A stretch of DNA of 5,526 nt from contig CANPWI010000093.1 in NCBI GenBank assembly GCA_947584125.1, positions 1-5,526 of the forward strand, read 5' to 3'. Of this stretch, positions 1 to 4,956 are shown one piece after another (the stretch's first letter is position 1; every line of letters begins with the position of its first letter). Both the position numbers and the translations under genes were made by a program. The notes under the pieces are model-generated. The model searched no databases. It saw only the letters and a list, made by a program, of their open reading frames with translations, and had not been told where the DNA came from. The stretch is from an uncultured Clostridia bacterium (lineage in GTDB: Bacteria > Bacillota > Clostridia > TANB77 > CAG-508).

Positions 1-4
1 TCAT
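1..4 (-). CDS. Probable start of the next minus-strand gene (only ATGA visible)
   Basis: On the minus strand an ATG lies at 4-2, ten bases after an AAGGAG Shine-Dalgarno at 15-20, which in turn follows a strong promoter at 36-64. Only one base beyond the start codon is inside the window, so the product cannot be read. In many Clostridia the gene directly after dnaE is pfkA (6-phosphofructokinase), whose protein usually begins Met-Lys, and ATGA would fit. That identification rests on gene order only and is not shown by this sequence. Confidence 0.4.
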
Positions 5-14
5 CTTATGTTTT

Positions 15-20
15 CTCCTT
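15..20 (-). promoter_or_regulatory. Ribosome binding site of the gene entering at the left edge
   Basis: The minus strand reads AAGGAG here, in a purine-rich run. It lies ten bases before the ATG at 4-2, at the long end of the usual range. It is the main evidence that a gene starts at the edge. Confidence 0.55.
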
Positions 21-35
21 TTTTTCTTTTGTTTA

Positions 36-64
36 ATTTTACATTAACTTATTATAATTGTCAA
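36..64 (-). promoter_or_regulatory. Strong sigma-A promoter for the gene downstream of dnaE
   Basis: The minus strand has a perfect -35 hexamer TTGACA (64-59), a 17-base spacer and a -10 hexamer TAAAAT (41-36, five of six to consensus). Transcription would start near position 29, giving a leader of about 25 nt before the ATG at 4-2. The promoter begins about 30 bases after the dnaE stop codon. No convincing hairpin with a U-tract separates dnaE from it, so the next gene may be served both by this promoter and by read-through from dnaE. Confidence 0.75.
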
Positions 65-94
65 TATTTTTAAATTTAATTTACAAGTATAATT

Positions 95-3000
95 TTAATT
101 ATGAATATTTATTCTTTCATTGCCAACTATTTCTGCTATTTTTTCTATTATTTTATCTGTTGCATATATCATTCCACAAGGTTTTGTTTCTTGCTTTTCT
201 ATAACTACAACAGGCATATTATTCTTTTCTCCTGTGAAAAATTTTAGTGCTCCTCTTAGCTGTGCTTTCTTTGTTTCTTCTAGGTTATCTATATTTATCT
301 GCAATGTTTTTACTTTTTTATCTTCAAAGTTTGAAATTGAATTTGCAATTATTTTTGGTTCTTCATCTTCTCTAATACTTAATTTTCCTTCTACAGTTAC
401 TACATTTTCTTCTATTAAACTTTGTTGTGATTTTAAATATGCATTTTCAAATACTATTATTTCTGCTTGACCATATAAATCTTCGATAGTTACAAATGCC
501 ATTATTGTATTTTTCTTTGTATATTTTTTCTTGATGCTACTTATAATTCCAATATATTTAACCTCTTGTCCGTCTTTATATTCAGTTTCTTGATTTTGTT
601 CTACTTGTTCTTGTATTTCTAACATTTTTAAAGTATTTATTGTTGATTGTTTTTCTATTTGCTCTCTAATTTTTTCTAGCGGATGACCAGAAATATATAT
701 TCCTAACATTTCTTTTTCCATTGATAATAATTCTTTATCAGAATATTCTTTTTGCTCATTAAATTTATATTTTAGTTCATCTAGATTATCTTCATCTGAT
801 CCTCCTAAGTCAAACATTGATACTTGTCCTTGTAATGCTTTTTTATTAGATGAATCTATTACATCTAATATTTGTTCAAAAGATGCCATTAATGTACTTC
901 TTGTTTGATTAAAATTATCAAATGCTCCTGCTTTTATTAAACTTTCTATACATTTTTTATTTACCGCTTCATTTTTTGCTCTTTCGCAGAAATCTGTAAA
1001 AGACTTATATTTTCCATTTTTTTCTCTTTCTTTAACTATATTATCTATAGCTTGAATTCCAACATTTTTTATACTACCAAGACCAAATCTAATTTTTCCA
1101 TCCTTTACTGTAAATTTTGTATAACTTTCATTTATATCTGGTTTTAAAATTTGAATGTTTAGTCTTTTACATTCATCAATATACATAGGTATTTTATATA
1201 AATTTCCTAAATAGCTATTTAAAGTAGCTGCCATAAATTCTTCTGGATAATATGCCTTTAAATATGCTGTTCTGTAAGAAACAACTGCATACGCTGCTGC
1301 ATGTGATTTATTAAATGCATATTTTGCAAATTCTGCCATTTCATCAAATATTTTATTAGCAGATTGTTCATCTATTCCGTTTCTGACACATCCCGGTATT
1401 ATAATATTTCCATCTTCATCAGTTTGACCATGTATAAAGTATTCTCTTTCTTTTGCCATTACATCTAGTTTTTTCTTTCCCATTGCTCTTCTTACTAAAT
1501 CTGCTCTTCCTAGTGAATATCCTGCTAAATCCCTAACTATTTGCATAACTTGTTCTTGATAAACCATACAACCATAAGTTACATTTAATATTGGCTCTAA
1601 AGCTGGGTGAGTATATTCATTGTGTCCAGGATTTTGTTTTCCTTTTATATATCTAGGTATTTGGTCCATTGGGCCTGGTCTATATAAAGAAACTCCTGCT
1701 ATTATATCCTCTAAACTATCTGGTTTTAGTTCTTTCATAAAGTTTGTCATACCTTGACTTTCAAATTGGAATATTCCGTAAGATTTACCTTCTGCCCAAA
1801 GTTTATATACATTAGGATCATTCATATCTTTGTCAAATTCTACATCTATATTTCTATTTTGTTTTACAAGTTTTTTAGCATCTTCTATAACTGTTAAAGT
1901 TCTTAATCCTAAGAAATCCATTTTTAATAGTCCAAGTTCTTCAAGTGTTGTCATTATATATTGTGTTGAAATATTATTATCCCTTACATATAATGGTACA
2001 TAATTAACAACTGGTTCTTTTGTTATAACTACTCCACAAGCGTGAGTTGATGCTTGTCTTGGTAGACCTTCTAATCCCATAGCAATATCTAATAATTTCT
2101 TTTTTTCTTCATCATTTTCATATATATCTCTTAGTTCCTTATTTTGTTCTAAAGCTTTTTGTATTGTTATATGTAATTCATTTGGTATCATTTTAGCAAG
2201 TTTATCAGCTTCTTGGTAAGGTACATCTAATGCTCTTGCTACATCTCTTATTACCATTCTGGCAGACATTGTTCCAAATGTTATAATTTGAGATACATGA
2301 TCATGTCCATATTTTCTTCCTACATAGTCTATAACCTCTTGTCTTCTTTCATAGCAAAAGTCAACATCAAAATCTGGCATGCTAATTCTTTCTGGGTTTA
2401 AAAATCTTTCAAAAAGTAAATTATATTTTATTGGGTCTATATCTGTAATTCCTATTGCATAAGCTACTATTGAACCTGCTCCTGAACCACGACCTGGCCC
2501 TACTGGAATATTTTGTGATTTAGCATAGTTTATAAAATCCCAAACAATAAGGAAATAATCTACATATCCCATTTTCTTTATTACAGACATTTCATATTCT
2601 ACTCTTTGTTTTATTTCTTCTGTTATATTTTTTCCATATCTTTTCTCTATTCCATCATCACAAAGCTTTTTAAAGTAATCGTAATGTGTTTTATATTCTG
2701 GTGGTACATCATAATTTGGAAGTATTGTATTTCCAAACTCAAATTCAACATTACATTTTTCTGCTATTTTTACTGTGTTTTCCATTACCTCTGGAAGATT
2801 TGGGAAAAATTCTCTTATTTCTTCTGGGCTTTTTATATAAAAATCCTCTGTTTCAAATTTCATTCTATCAACATCTGTCATTCTTTTACCTGTTTGTATA
2901 CATAGCAAAACCTCATGGTTATATGCGTCTTCTTTTCTTAAATAATGAGCATCATTGGTTGCAACAAGTGGTATATTTAATTTTCTACTTAGCTCTACTA

Positions 3001-3565
3001 GCTTTTGATTTACTAATGCTTGATCTGGCAAATAATTGCTTTGTACCTCTAAATAGTAATCTTCTCCAAATAAATTTTTATGCCATAAAGCAATTCTTTC
3101 TGCCTCCTCCATATTGCCATTTTTTATTGCTACTGCTAAACTTCCTCCTAGACATGCACTACAACAAATTAATCCTTCATGATATTTTTCAAGTACCTCT
3201 AAGTCTATACGAGGTTTATAATAATACCCTTCAGTAAATCCAATAGAAACTAATTTACTTAAGTTTTTATATCCTTCATTATTTTTTGCAAGTAAAATTA
3301 GATGGTAATATTTATTATCAATATTTGGTTCTTTATCAAATCTGCTTCTTGGTGCTACATATACCTCACAACCTATTATTGGCTTTACACCTTCTTTTTT
3401 ACAAGCTTTATAGAAATCAATAACTCCATACATAACTCCATGATCTGTTATTGCTATTGCATCCATTCCTAATTCTTTGGCTCGTTTTGGCAAATCTTTT
3501 ATTCTATTTGCACCATCTAATAAACTAAATTCACTATGTACATGTAGATGAACAAAATCTCCCAT
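95..3565 (-). CDS. dnaE: DNA polymerase III alpha subunit DnaE
   Basis: This is a C-family replicative DNA polymerase that extends primed DNA from dNTPs. In Firmicutes carrying PolC, DnaE is thought to extend RNA primers, mainly on the lagging strand, before PolC takes over. The 1156 residues match the usual DnaE length of about 1100-1180. Domains in order: an N-terminal PHP domain (about 1-210) with the usual metal ligands in place (H8, H10, D17, H42, E67, H88, C138, D205, H207); the palm with the glycine-rich GPGRGSGAGS segment (356-365) and the catalytic aspartates D400 and D402 in PDFDVDF and D550 in KMDFLGL; a helix-hairpin-helix region around 865-885; a beta-clamp-binding motif QVSMF (914-918), matching the position of QADMF in the E. 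coli protein; and an OB-fold near 1000-1045. The start ATG at 3565-3563 follows AAGGAG at 3577-3572 by six bases. No promoter was seen directly upstream, so it is probably co-transcribed with rqcP, 61 bp away. The stop is TAA. No frameshift or missing motif was seen. Confidence 0.98.
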   Translation of the reverse strand: MGDFVHLHVHSEFSLLDGANRIKDLPKRAKELGMDAIAITDHGVMYGVIDFYKACKKEGVKPIIGCEVYVAPRSRFDKEPNIDNKYYHLILLAKNNEGYKNLSKLVSIGFTEGYYYKPRIDLEVLEKYHEGLICCSACLGGSLAVAIKNGNMEEAERIALWHKNLFGEDYYLEVQSNYLPDQALVNQKLVELSRKLNIPLVATNDAHYLRKEDAYNHEVLLCIQTGKRMTDVDRMKFETEDFYIKSPEEIREFFPNLPEVMENTVKIAEKCNVEFEFGNTILPNYDVPPEYKTHYDYFKKLCDDGIEKRYGKNITEEIKQRVEYEMSVIKKMGYVDYFLIVWDFINYAKSQNIPVGPGRGSGAGSIVAYAIGITDIDPIKYNLLFERFLNPERISMPDFDVDFCYERRQEVIDYVGRKYGHDHVSQIITFGTMSARMVIRDVARALDVPYQEADKLAKMIPNELHITIQKALEQNKELRDIYENDEEKKKLLDIAMGLEGLPRQASTHACGVVITKEPVVNYVPLYVRDNNISTQYIMTTLEELGLLKMDFLGLRTLTVIEDAKKLVKQNRNIDVEFDKDMNDPNVYKLWAEGKSYGIFQFESQGMTNFMKELKPDSLEDIIAGVSLYRPGPMDQIPRYIKGKQNPGHNEYTHPALEPILNVTYGCMVYQEQVMQIVRDLAGYSLGRADLVRRAMGKKKLDVMAKEREYFIHGQTDEDGNIIIPGCVRNGIDEQSANKIFDEMAEFAKYAFNKSHAAAYAVVSYRTAYLKAYYPEEFMAATLNSYLGNLYKIPMYIDECKRLNIQILKPDINESYTKFTVKDGKIRFGLGSIKNVGIQAIDNIVKEREKNGKYKSFTDFCERAKNEAVNKKCIESLIKAGAFDNFNQTRSTLMASFEQILDVIDSSNKKALQGQVSMFDLGGSDEDNLDELKYKFNEQKEYSDKELLSMEKEMLGIYISGHPLEKIREQIEKQSTINTLKMLEIQEQVEQNQETEYKDGQEVKYIGIISSIKKKYTKKNTIMAFVTIEDLYGQAEIIVFENAYLKSQQSLIEENVVTVEGKLSIREDEEPKIIANSISNFEDKKVKTLQINIDNLEETKKAQLRGALKFFTGEKNNMPVVVIEKQETKPCGMIYATDKIIEKIAEIVGNERINIHN

Positions 3566-3585
3566 TTTTTTCTCCTTATTTATAA

Positions 3586-3609
3586 GGGAAGTAACTTTTA
3601 TTACCTCCC
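3586..3609 (-). promoter_or_regulatory. Hairpin in the rqcP-dnaE intergenic leader
   Basis: In the minus-strand RNA two ten-base arms, GGGAGGUAAU (3609-3600) and GUUACUUCCC (3595-3586), pair fully around an AAAA loop, with two G-U wobbles. The stem can grow by four further A-U pairs if one U is bulged. On the opposite strand the wobbles become A-C mismatches, so the structure belongs to the RNA transcribed toward dnaE. No U-tract follows, so it is not an ordinary terminator. It ends eight bases before the dnaE ribosome binding site. Its 5' arm contains GGGAGG, a Shine-Dalgarno-like sequence with no start codon at a suitable distance. A role in mRNA stability, processing or dnaE translation is inference. 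Confidence 0.55.
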
Positions 3610-3626
3610 TATATTATTTTTCTAAT

Positions 3627-3863
3627 TTATATTATTTTTATTAATTCTCCCATGTCTTTTACTTGTTTTTCTGGAATTTTTATAATTTCAAATTTTGATA
3701 ATTTATCTCCAAATTTTATTTCAACTATATCTCCCACTTTAACCTCATAGCTTGGTTTTACTATTTTACCATTTACACTTATTCTTCCCATATCTGCTGC
3801 TTCATTTGCAACTGTTCTTCTTTTTATAACTCTAGATATTTTTAAAAATTTATCTAATCTCAT
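3627..3863 (-). CDS. rqcP: S4-domain ribosome-associated quality control protein RqcP (YabO family)
   Basis: This small basic RNA-binding protein of 78 aa consists essentially of one S4 domain (Hsp15/YabO type). In Bacillus the homologue RqcP acts on obstructed 50S subunits with RqcH, stabilising the peptidyl-tRNA during C-terminal alanine tailing of stalled chains. The N-terminus MRLDKFLKISRVIKRR, followed by GRISVNGKIVKPS and VKVGDIVEIKFG, shows the typical S4 fold: a basic helix pair, then the VNG turn and a closing strand. Length is close to that of B. subtilis YabO (about 86 aa). The start is taken at 3863-3861, because an upstream in-frame ATG (3881) would place the AAGGAG ribosome binding site inside the coding sequence. 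It is the first gene of a probable two-gene unit with dnaE. In many Firmicutes yabO instead sits beside yabP/yabQ and divIC, and those are absent here. The family call is firm; its function in this organism is inferred from Bacillus. Confidence 0.92.
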   Translation of the reverse strand: MRLDKFLKISRVIKRRTVANEAADMGRISVNGKIVKPSYEVKVGDIVEIKFGDKLSKFEIIKIPEKQVKDMGELIKII

Positions 3864-3869
3864 TTTTTT

Positions 3870-3875
3870 CTCCTT
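3870..3875 (-). promoter_or_regulatory. Ribosome binding site that fixes the rqcP start
   Basis: The minus strand reads AAGGAG, six bases before the ATG at 3863-3861. It falls inside the longer open frame that begins at 3881, so the six extra N-terminal residues (MYKEKK) are simply the translated ribosome binding site and are very unlikely to be made. Confidence 0.9.
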
Positions 3876-3881
3876 GTACAT

Positions 3882-3902
3882 TATAATAATACTATTATTA
3901 TA
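3882..3902. repeat. Perfect 21-bp AT-only palindrome over the rqcP -10 and start site
   Basis: Two ten-base arms, TATAATAATA and TATTATTATA, mirror each other perfectly around a single central C at 3892. The palindrome covers the rqcP -10 box (3902-3897) and the expected transcription start near 3890. It is placed like an operator. Both arms contain only A and T, so chance is a real alternative in DNA this AT-rich. Confidence 0.45.
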
Positions 3903-3925
3903 TATTGTTAAAATTGTTTTGGCAA
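3897..3925 (-). promoter_or_regulatory. Sigma-A promoter of the rqcP-dnaE unit
   Basis: The minus strand has -35 TTGCCA (3925-3920, five of six to consensus), a 17-base spacer and a perfect -10 TATAAT (3902-3897). Transcription would start near 3890, leaving a leader of about 26 nt that includes the rqcP ribosome binding site. It lies directly after the terminator of the upstream gene, so rqcP-dnaE is likely an independent transcription unit. Confidence 0.8.
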
Positions 3926-3933
3926 TTATTTAT

Positions 3934-3972
3934 AAAAAAAAACATACAAAATTTCAAAGAAATTTTGTATGT
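3934..3972 (-). terminator. Intrinsic terminator of the 148-aa membrane protein gene
   Basis: A perfect 14-bp stem (arms 3959-3972 and 3942-3955) closes a three-base loop (3956-3958) and is followed on the minus strand by an unbroken run of eight or nine T (3942-3934). It starts nine bases after the stop codon at 3982-3984. The stem is AT-rich but long and exact, with a strong U-tract. It separates this gene from rqcP-dnaE. Confidence 0.92.
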
Positions 3973-3981
3973 AATGTATTT

Positions 3982-4428
3982 TTATCTTGAAAATCTTCTA
4001 TTATTTCGACAACAGCAGTTATTGTTTCCACCATTTCCACCATTATTTGGTGGATTATTTATTCCTATATTATCCAATAAATTGTTTATTGTATTTACAC
4101 TATCTGTTAAGTCTGCAATGGCTTCTTGTAACTCACATACTGTTGGACAGTCGTTATTACAATTGTCGTTATCATCATCATCATGATTACAATTATTATT
4201 TAATAGCTTAGTAATTATTTTTGTAATAACTGCTGCAATATAAGATAAAATAGTATAAACAATAGCAAATATTAAAAATTCCTCATCAAATGCCGCAAAT
4301 GTAACTACTATGTAAATTGAGAAAAATATAGCTGCTACCTTTATAGGACTTTTTAACAGAGTTTCTAATATTACAGATAGTATTATTGTTGCTACAGGTA
4401 AAGCAAAGAACACTAATAAATTATTCAT
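3982..4428 (-). CDS. Small membrane protein with Asn/Asp/Cys-rich C-terminal tail, possibly DUF2651-like
   Basis: Function unknown. The 148 residues split in two. Residues 1-76 are hydrophobic with probably two or three membrane segments (about 4-21, 30-47 and 51-72) and few charged residues. The pattern FAAFDEEFLIFAIVYTILSY (44-63) recalls the small membrane family DUF2651 (B. subtilis YbeF); this is from memory and tentative. Residues 77-148 are very different: an Asn/Asp-rich stretch with Cys at 80, 90, 94 and 98 and four consecutive Asp (83-86), a likely amphipathic helix (about 97-119, ELQEAIADLTDSVNTINNLL), then a Gly/Asn spacer, three consecutive Cys (138-140) and a basic end. The clustered Cys and acidic residues could bind metal or form disulfides, but no known site is recognised. 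The start at 4428 follows AAGGAG (4442-4437) by eight bases. The gene is transcribed alone from a promoter near 4495-4522 and ends at its own terminator. Asn/Gly/Cys-rich tails also occur in spore-coat-type proteins, so a spore or envelope role is possible but unproven. Confidence 0.82.
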   Translation of the reverse strand: MNNLLVFFALPVATIILSVILETLLKSPIKVAAIFFSIYIVVTFAAFDEEFLIFAIVYTILSYIAAVITKIITKLLNNNCNHDDDDNDNCNNDCPTVCELQEAIADLTDSVNTINNLLDNIGINNPPNNGGNGGNNNCCCRNNRRFSR

Positions 4429-4494
4429 ATTATCTTCTCCTTTATCTTTTTTGTATATAATATGAATAATTTATATTTTTGTTACATATTATTA

Positions 4495-4522
4495 ATTATA
4501 TTAAAATTTGCATAATATACAA
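4495..4522 (-). promoter_or_regulatory. Candidate promoter of the 148-aa membrane protein gene
   Basis: The minus strand has a perfect -10 TATAAT (4500-4495), a 16-base spacer and a weak -35 TTGTAT (4522-4517, three of six). Transcription would start near 4488, giving a leader of about 60 nt. The -35 box lies inside the spacer of the opposing promoter. The weak -35 leaves some doubt, and an alternative -10 (TATTAT-like) closer to the gene cannot be excluded. Confidence 0.5.
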
Positions 4523-4536
4523 TTTCATGTTATAAT
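4508..4536 (+). promoter_or_regulatory. Extended -10 promoter of the 106-aa gene
   Basis: The -10 is a perfect TATAAT (4531-4536) preceded by TGT (4528-4530), an extended -10 element. A weak -35 TTGCAT (4508-4513) lies 17 bases upstream. Transcription would start near 4543, about 43 nt before the chosen start codon. It overlaps the leftward promoter at 4495-4522, so RNA polymerase probably cannot occupy both at once. Confidence 0.7.
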
Positions 4537-4573
4537 TTTAATATGTAAACTGTTTTTGAGTGATACAGAAAGG

Positions 4574-4587
4574 ATGATAATTATCAT
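4574..4587. repeat. Perfect 14-bp palindrome over the translation start of the 106-aa gene
   Basis: ATGATAATTATCAT is its own reverse complement. It begins in the last base of the AAAGGA ribosome binding site (4569-4574) and ends within the start codon at 4586-4588. It could be a DNA operator just downstream of the promoter. It partly resembles Fur/PerR-type boxes (TGATAAT...ATTATCA) but lacks their central bases. In RNA it could form only a weak five-pair hairpin. Confidence 0.5.
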
Positions 4588-4906
4588 GGATTCAAGAGAC
4601 TTAGCTTTTCGGAAAAAGAACTTTTTAACTTTCATAAAAAATAACGATTTATCGTTTTATGAAAATTATATTAGAAAGTTCCAAAGACAGCTTAATGTTG
4701 CAGGTTTAAAACTTGCAAAGAGTAATAAATTTTCTTTAATCACATTTTGTAAACTAAAGGTTAGATGTCGGATACCTAATGGTCATGAATTTAAAAACTT
4801 TATGTTTATAATTAAAGAGTTTTTAATTTGTCACCCCGATTTTAATGCCTTAAAAATTGTTTGCGAAAATGAGAAAAAAAGGGAATTTTATCTCACATAC
4901 AAATAA
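4586..4906 (+). CDS. Unrecognised small basic protein, 106 aa
   Basis: No family is recognised. The start is set at ATG 4586, 11 bases after AAAGGA (4569-4574). A TTG-initiated reading from 4508 is rejected because it would begin in the promoter's -35 box, and the ATG at 4574 overlaps its own ribosome binding site. The protein is soluble-looking, with no signal peptide or membrane helix. It is strongly basic (22 Lys+Arg against 10 Asp+Glu) and rich in Phe (13 of 106), with four Cys (FCK, RCR, ICH, VCE). The N-terminal half looks helical (about 3-45). The second half alternates hydrophobic and basic residues, as in small alpha/beta folds, and ends in EFYLTYK. The charge suggests nucleic-acid binding, which is inference. 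It uses CGG twice plus TCG, CCC and CTC, codons that look uncommon for such AT-rich DNA, so it may be acquired. It has its own promoter, a divergent neighbour and a strong terminator, and converges on fba. Confidence 0.75.
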   Translation: MDSRDLAFRKKNFLTFIKNNDLSFYENYIRKFQRQLNVAGLKLAKSNKFSLITFCKLKVRCRIPNGHEFKNFMFIIKEFLICHPDFNALKIVCENEKKREFYLTYK

Positions 4907-4941
4907 ACGAGCACCCGGCCTAGCCGGGTGTTTGTTTATTT
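4901..4941 (+). terminator. Strong intrinsic terminator between convergent genes
   Basis: The GC-rich core CACCCGGC (4912-4919) pairs with GCCGGGTG (4923-4930) around a CTA loop. The flanks 4901-4911 and 4931-4941 extend it to a continuous 19-bp stem in plus-strand RNA, with two G-U pairs; these become mismatches in minus-strand RNA. The descending arm is U-rich. The stem begins at the last codon of the 106-aa gene and includes its stop codon (4904-4906). It lies 15 bases beyond the fba stop on the minus strand, where CTCGTTTATTT follows the core, so it may also end fba transcripts, less efficiently. Confidence 0.92.
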
Positions 4942-4956
4942 AAATATTTAATTTTT

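Larger units (their letters stand above)
4482..4548. repeat. Inverted repeat flanking the divergent promoters
   Basis: TTACATATTA (4482-4491) and TAATATGTAA (4539-4548) are exact inverted copies 47 bases apart. With one gap and one mismatch the similarity extends inward to 4500 and 4531, so each arm runs from a TATAAT box to just past the expected transcription start. The two outward-facing promoters therefore share nearly the same sequence from -10 to about +5. This could be a paired binding site for a common regulator, or reflect duplication of a promoter. Confidence 0.5.

Noticed and set aside
71..83. Small A/T palindrome after dnaE as a terminator
   Set aside because: It has arms of only six A/T pairs and a one-base centre, with no U-tract at the right place; too weak to call.
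120..470. Plus-strand 116-codon open frame opposite the 3' end of dnaE
   Set aside because: It is a shadow of the dnaE C-terminal coding region; it has no promoter or ribosome binding site, and its composition is an antisense artefact.
2606..3237. Plus-strand open frames (about 99 and 183 codons) opposite dnaE
   Set aside because: They lie antisense to well-conserved PHP and polymerase sequence, are extremely rich in Phe, Leu and Tyr as expected from the complement of AT-rich coding DNA, and lack a ribosome binding site.
3864..3881. Six-residue N-terminal extension of RqcP
   Set aside because: It consists of the translated AAGGAG ribosome binding site; family members begin at MRLDKFLK.
3905..4211. 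Two plus-strand frames opposite the 148-aa gene
   Set aside because: They run through the rqcP promoter and a terminator hairpin and lie antisense to a gene with its own ribosome binding site and terminator.
4508..4585. N-terminal extension of the 106-aa protein from a TTG codon
   Set aside because: The TTG is part of the -35 box and the extension spans the -10 and expected transcription start, so it would not be in the mRNA.
4571..4588. Classical Fur box ahead of the 106-aa gene
   Set aside because: The palindrome lacks the central bases of the 7-1-7 Fur/PerR consensus and the gene shows no link to metal handling, so it is reported only as a palindrome.
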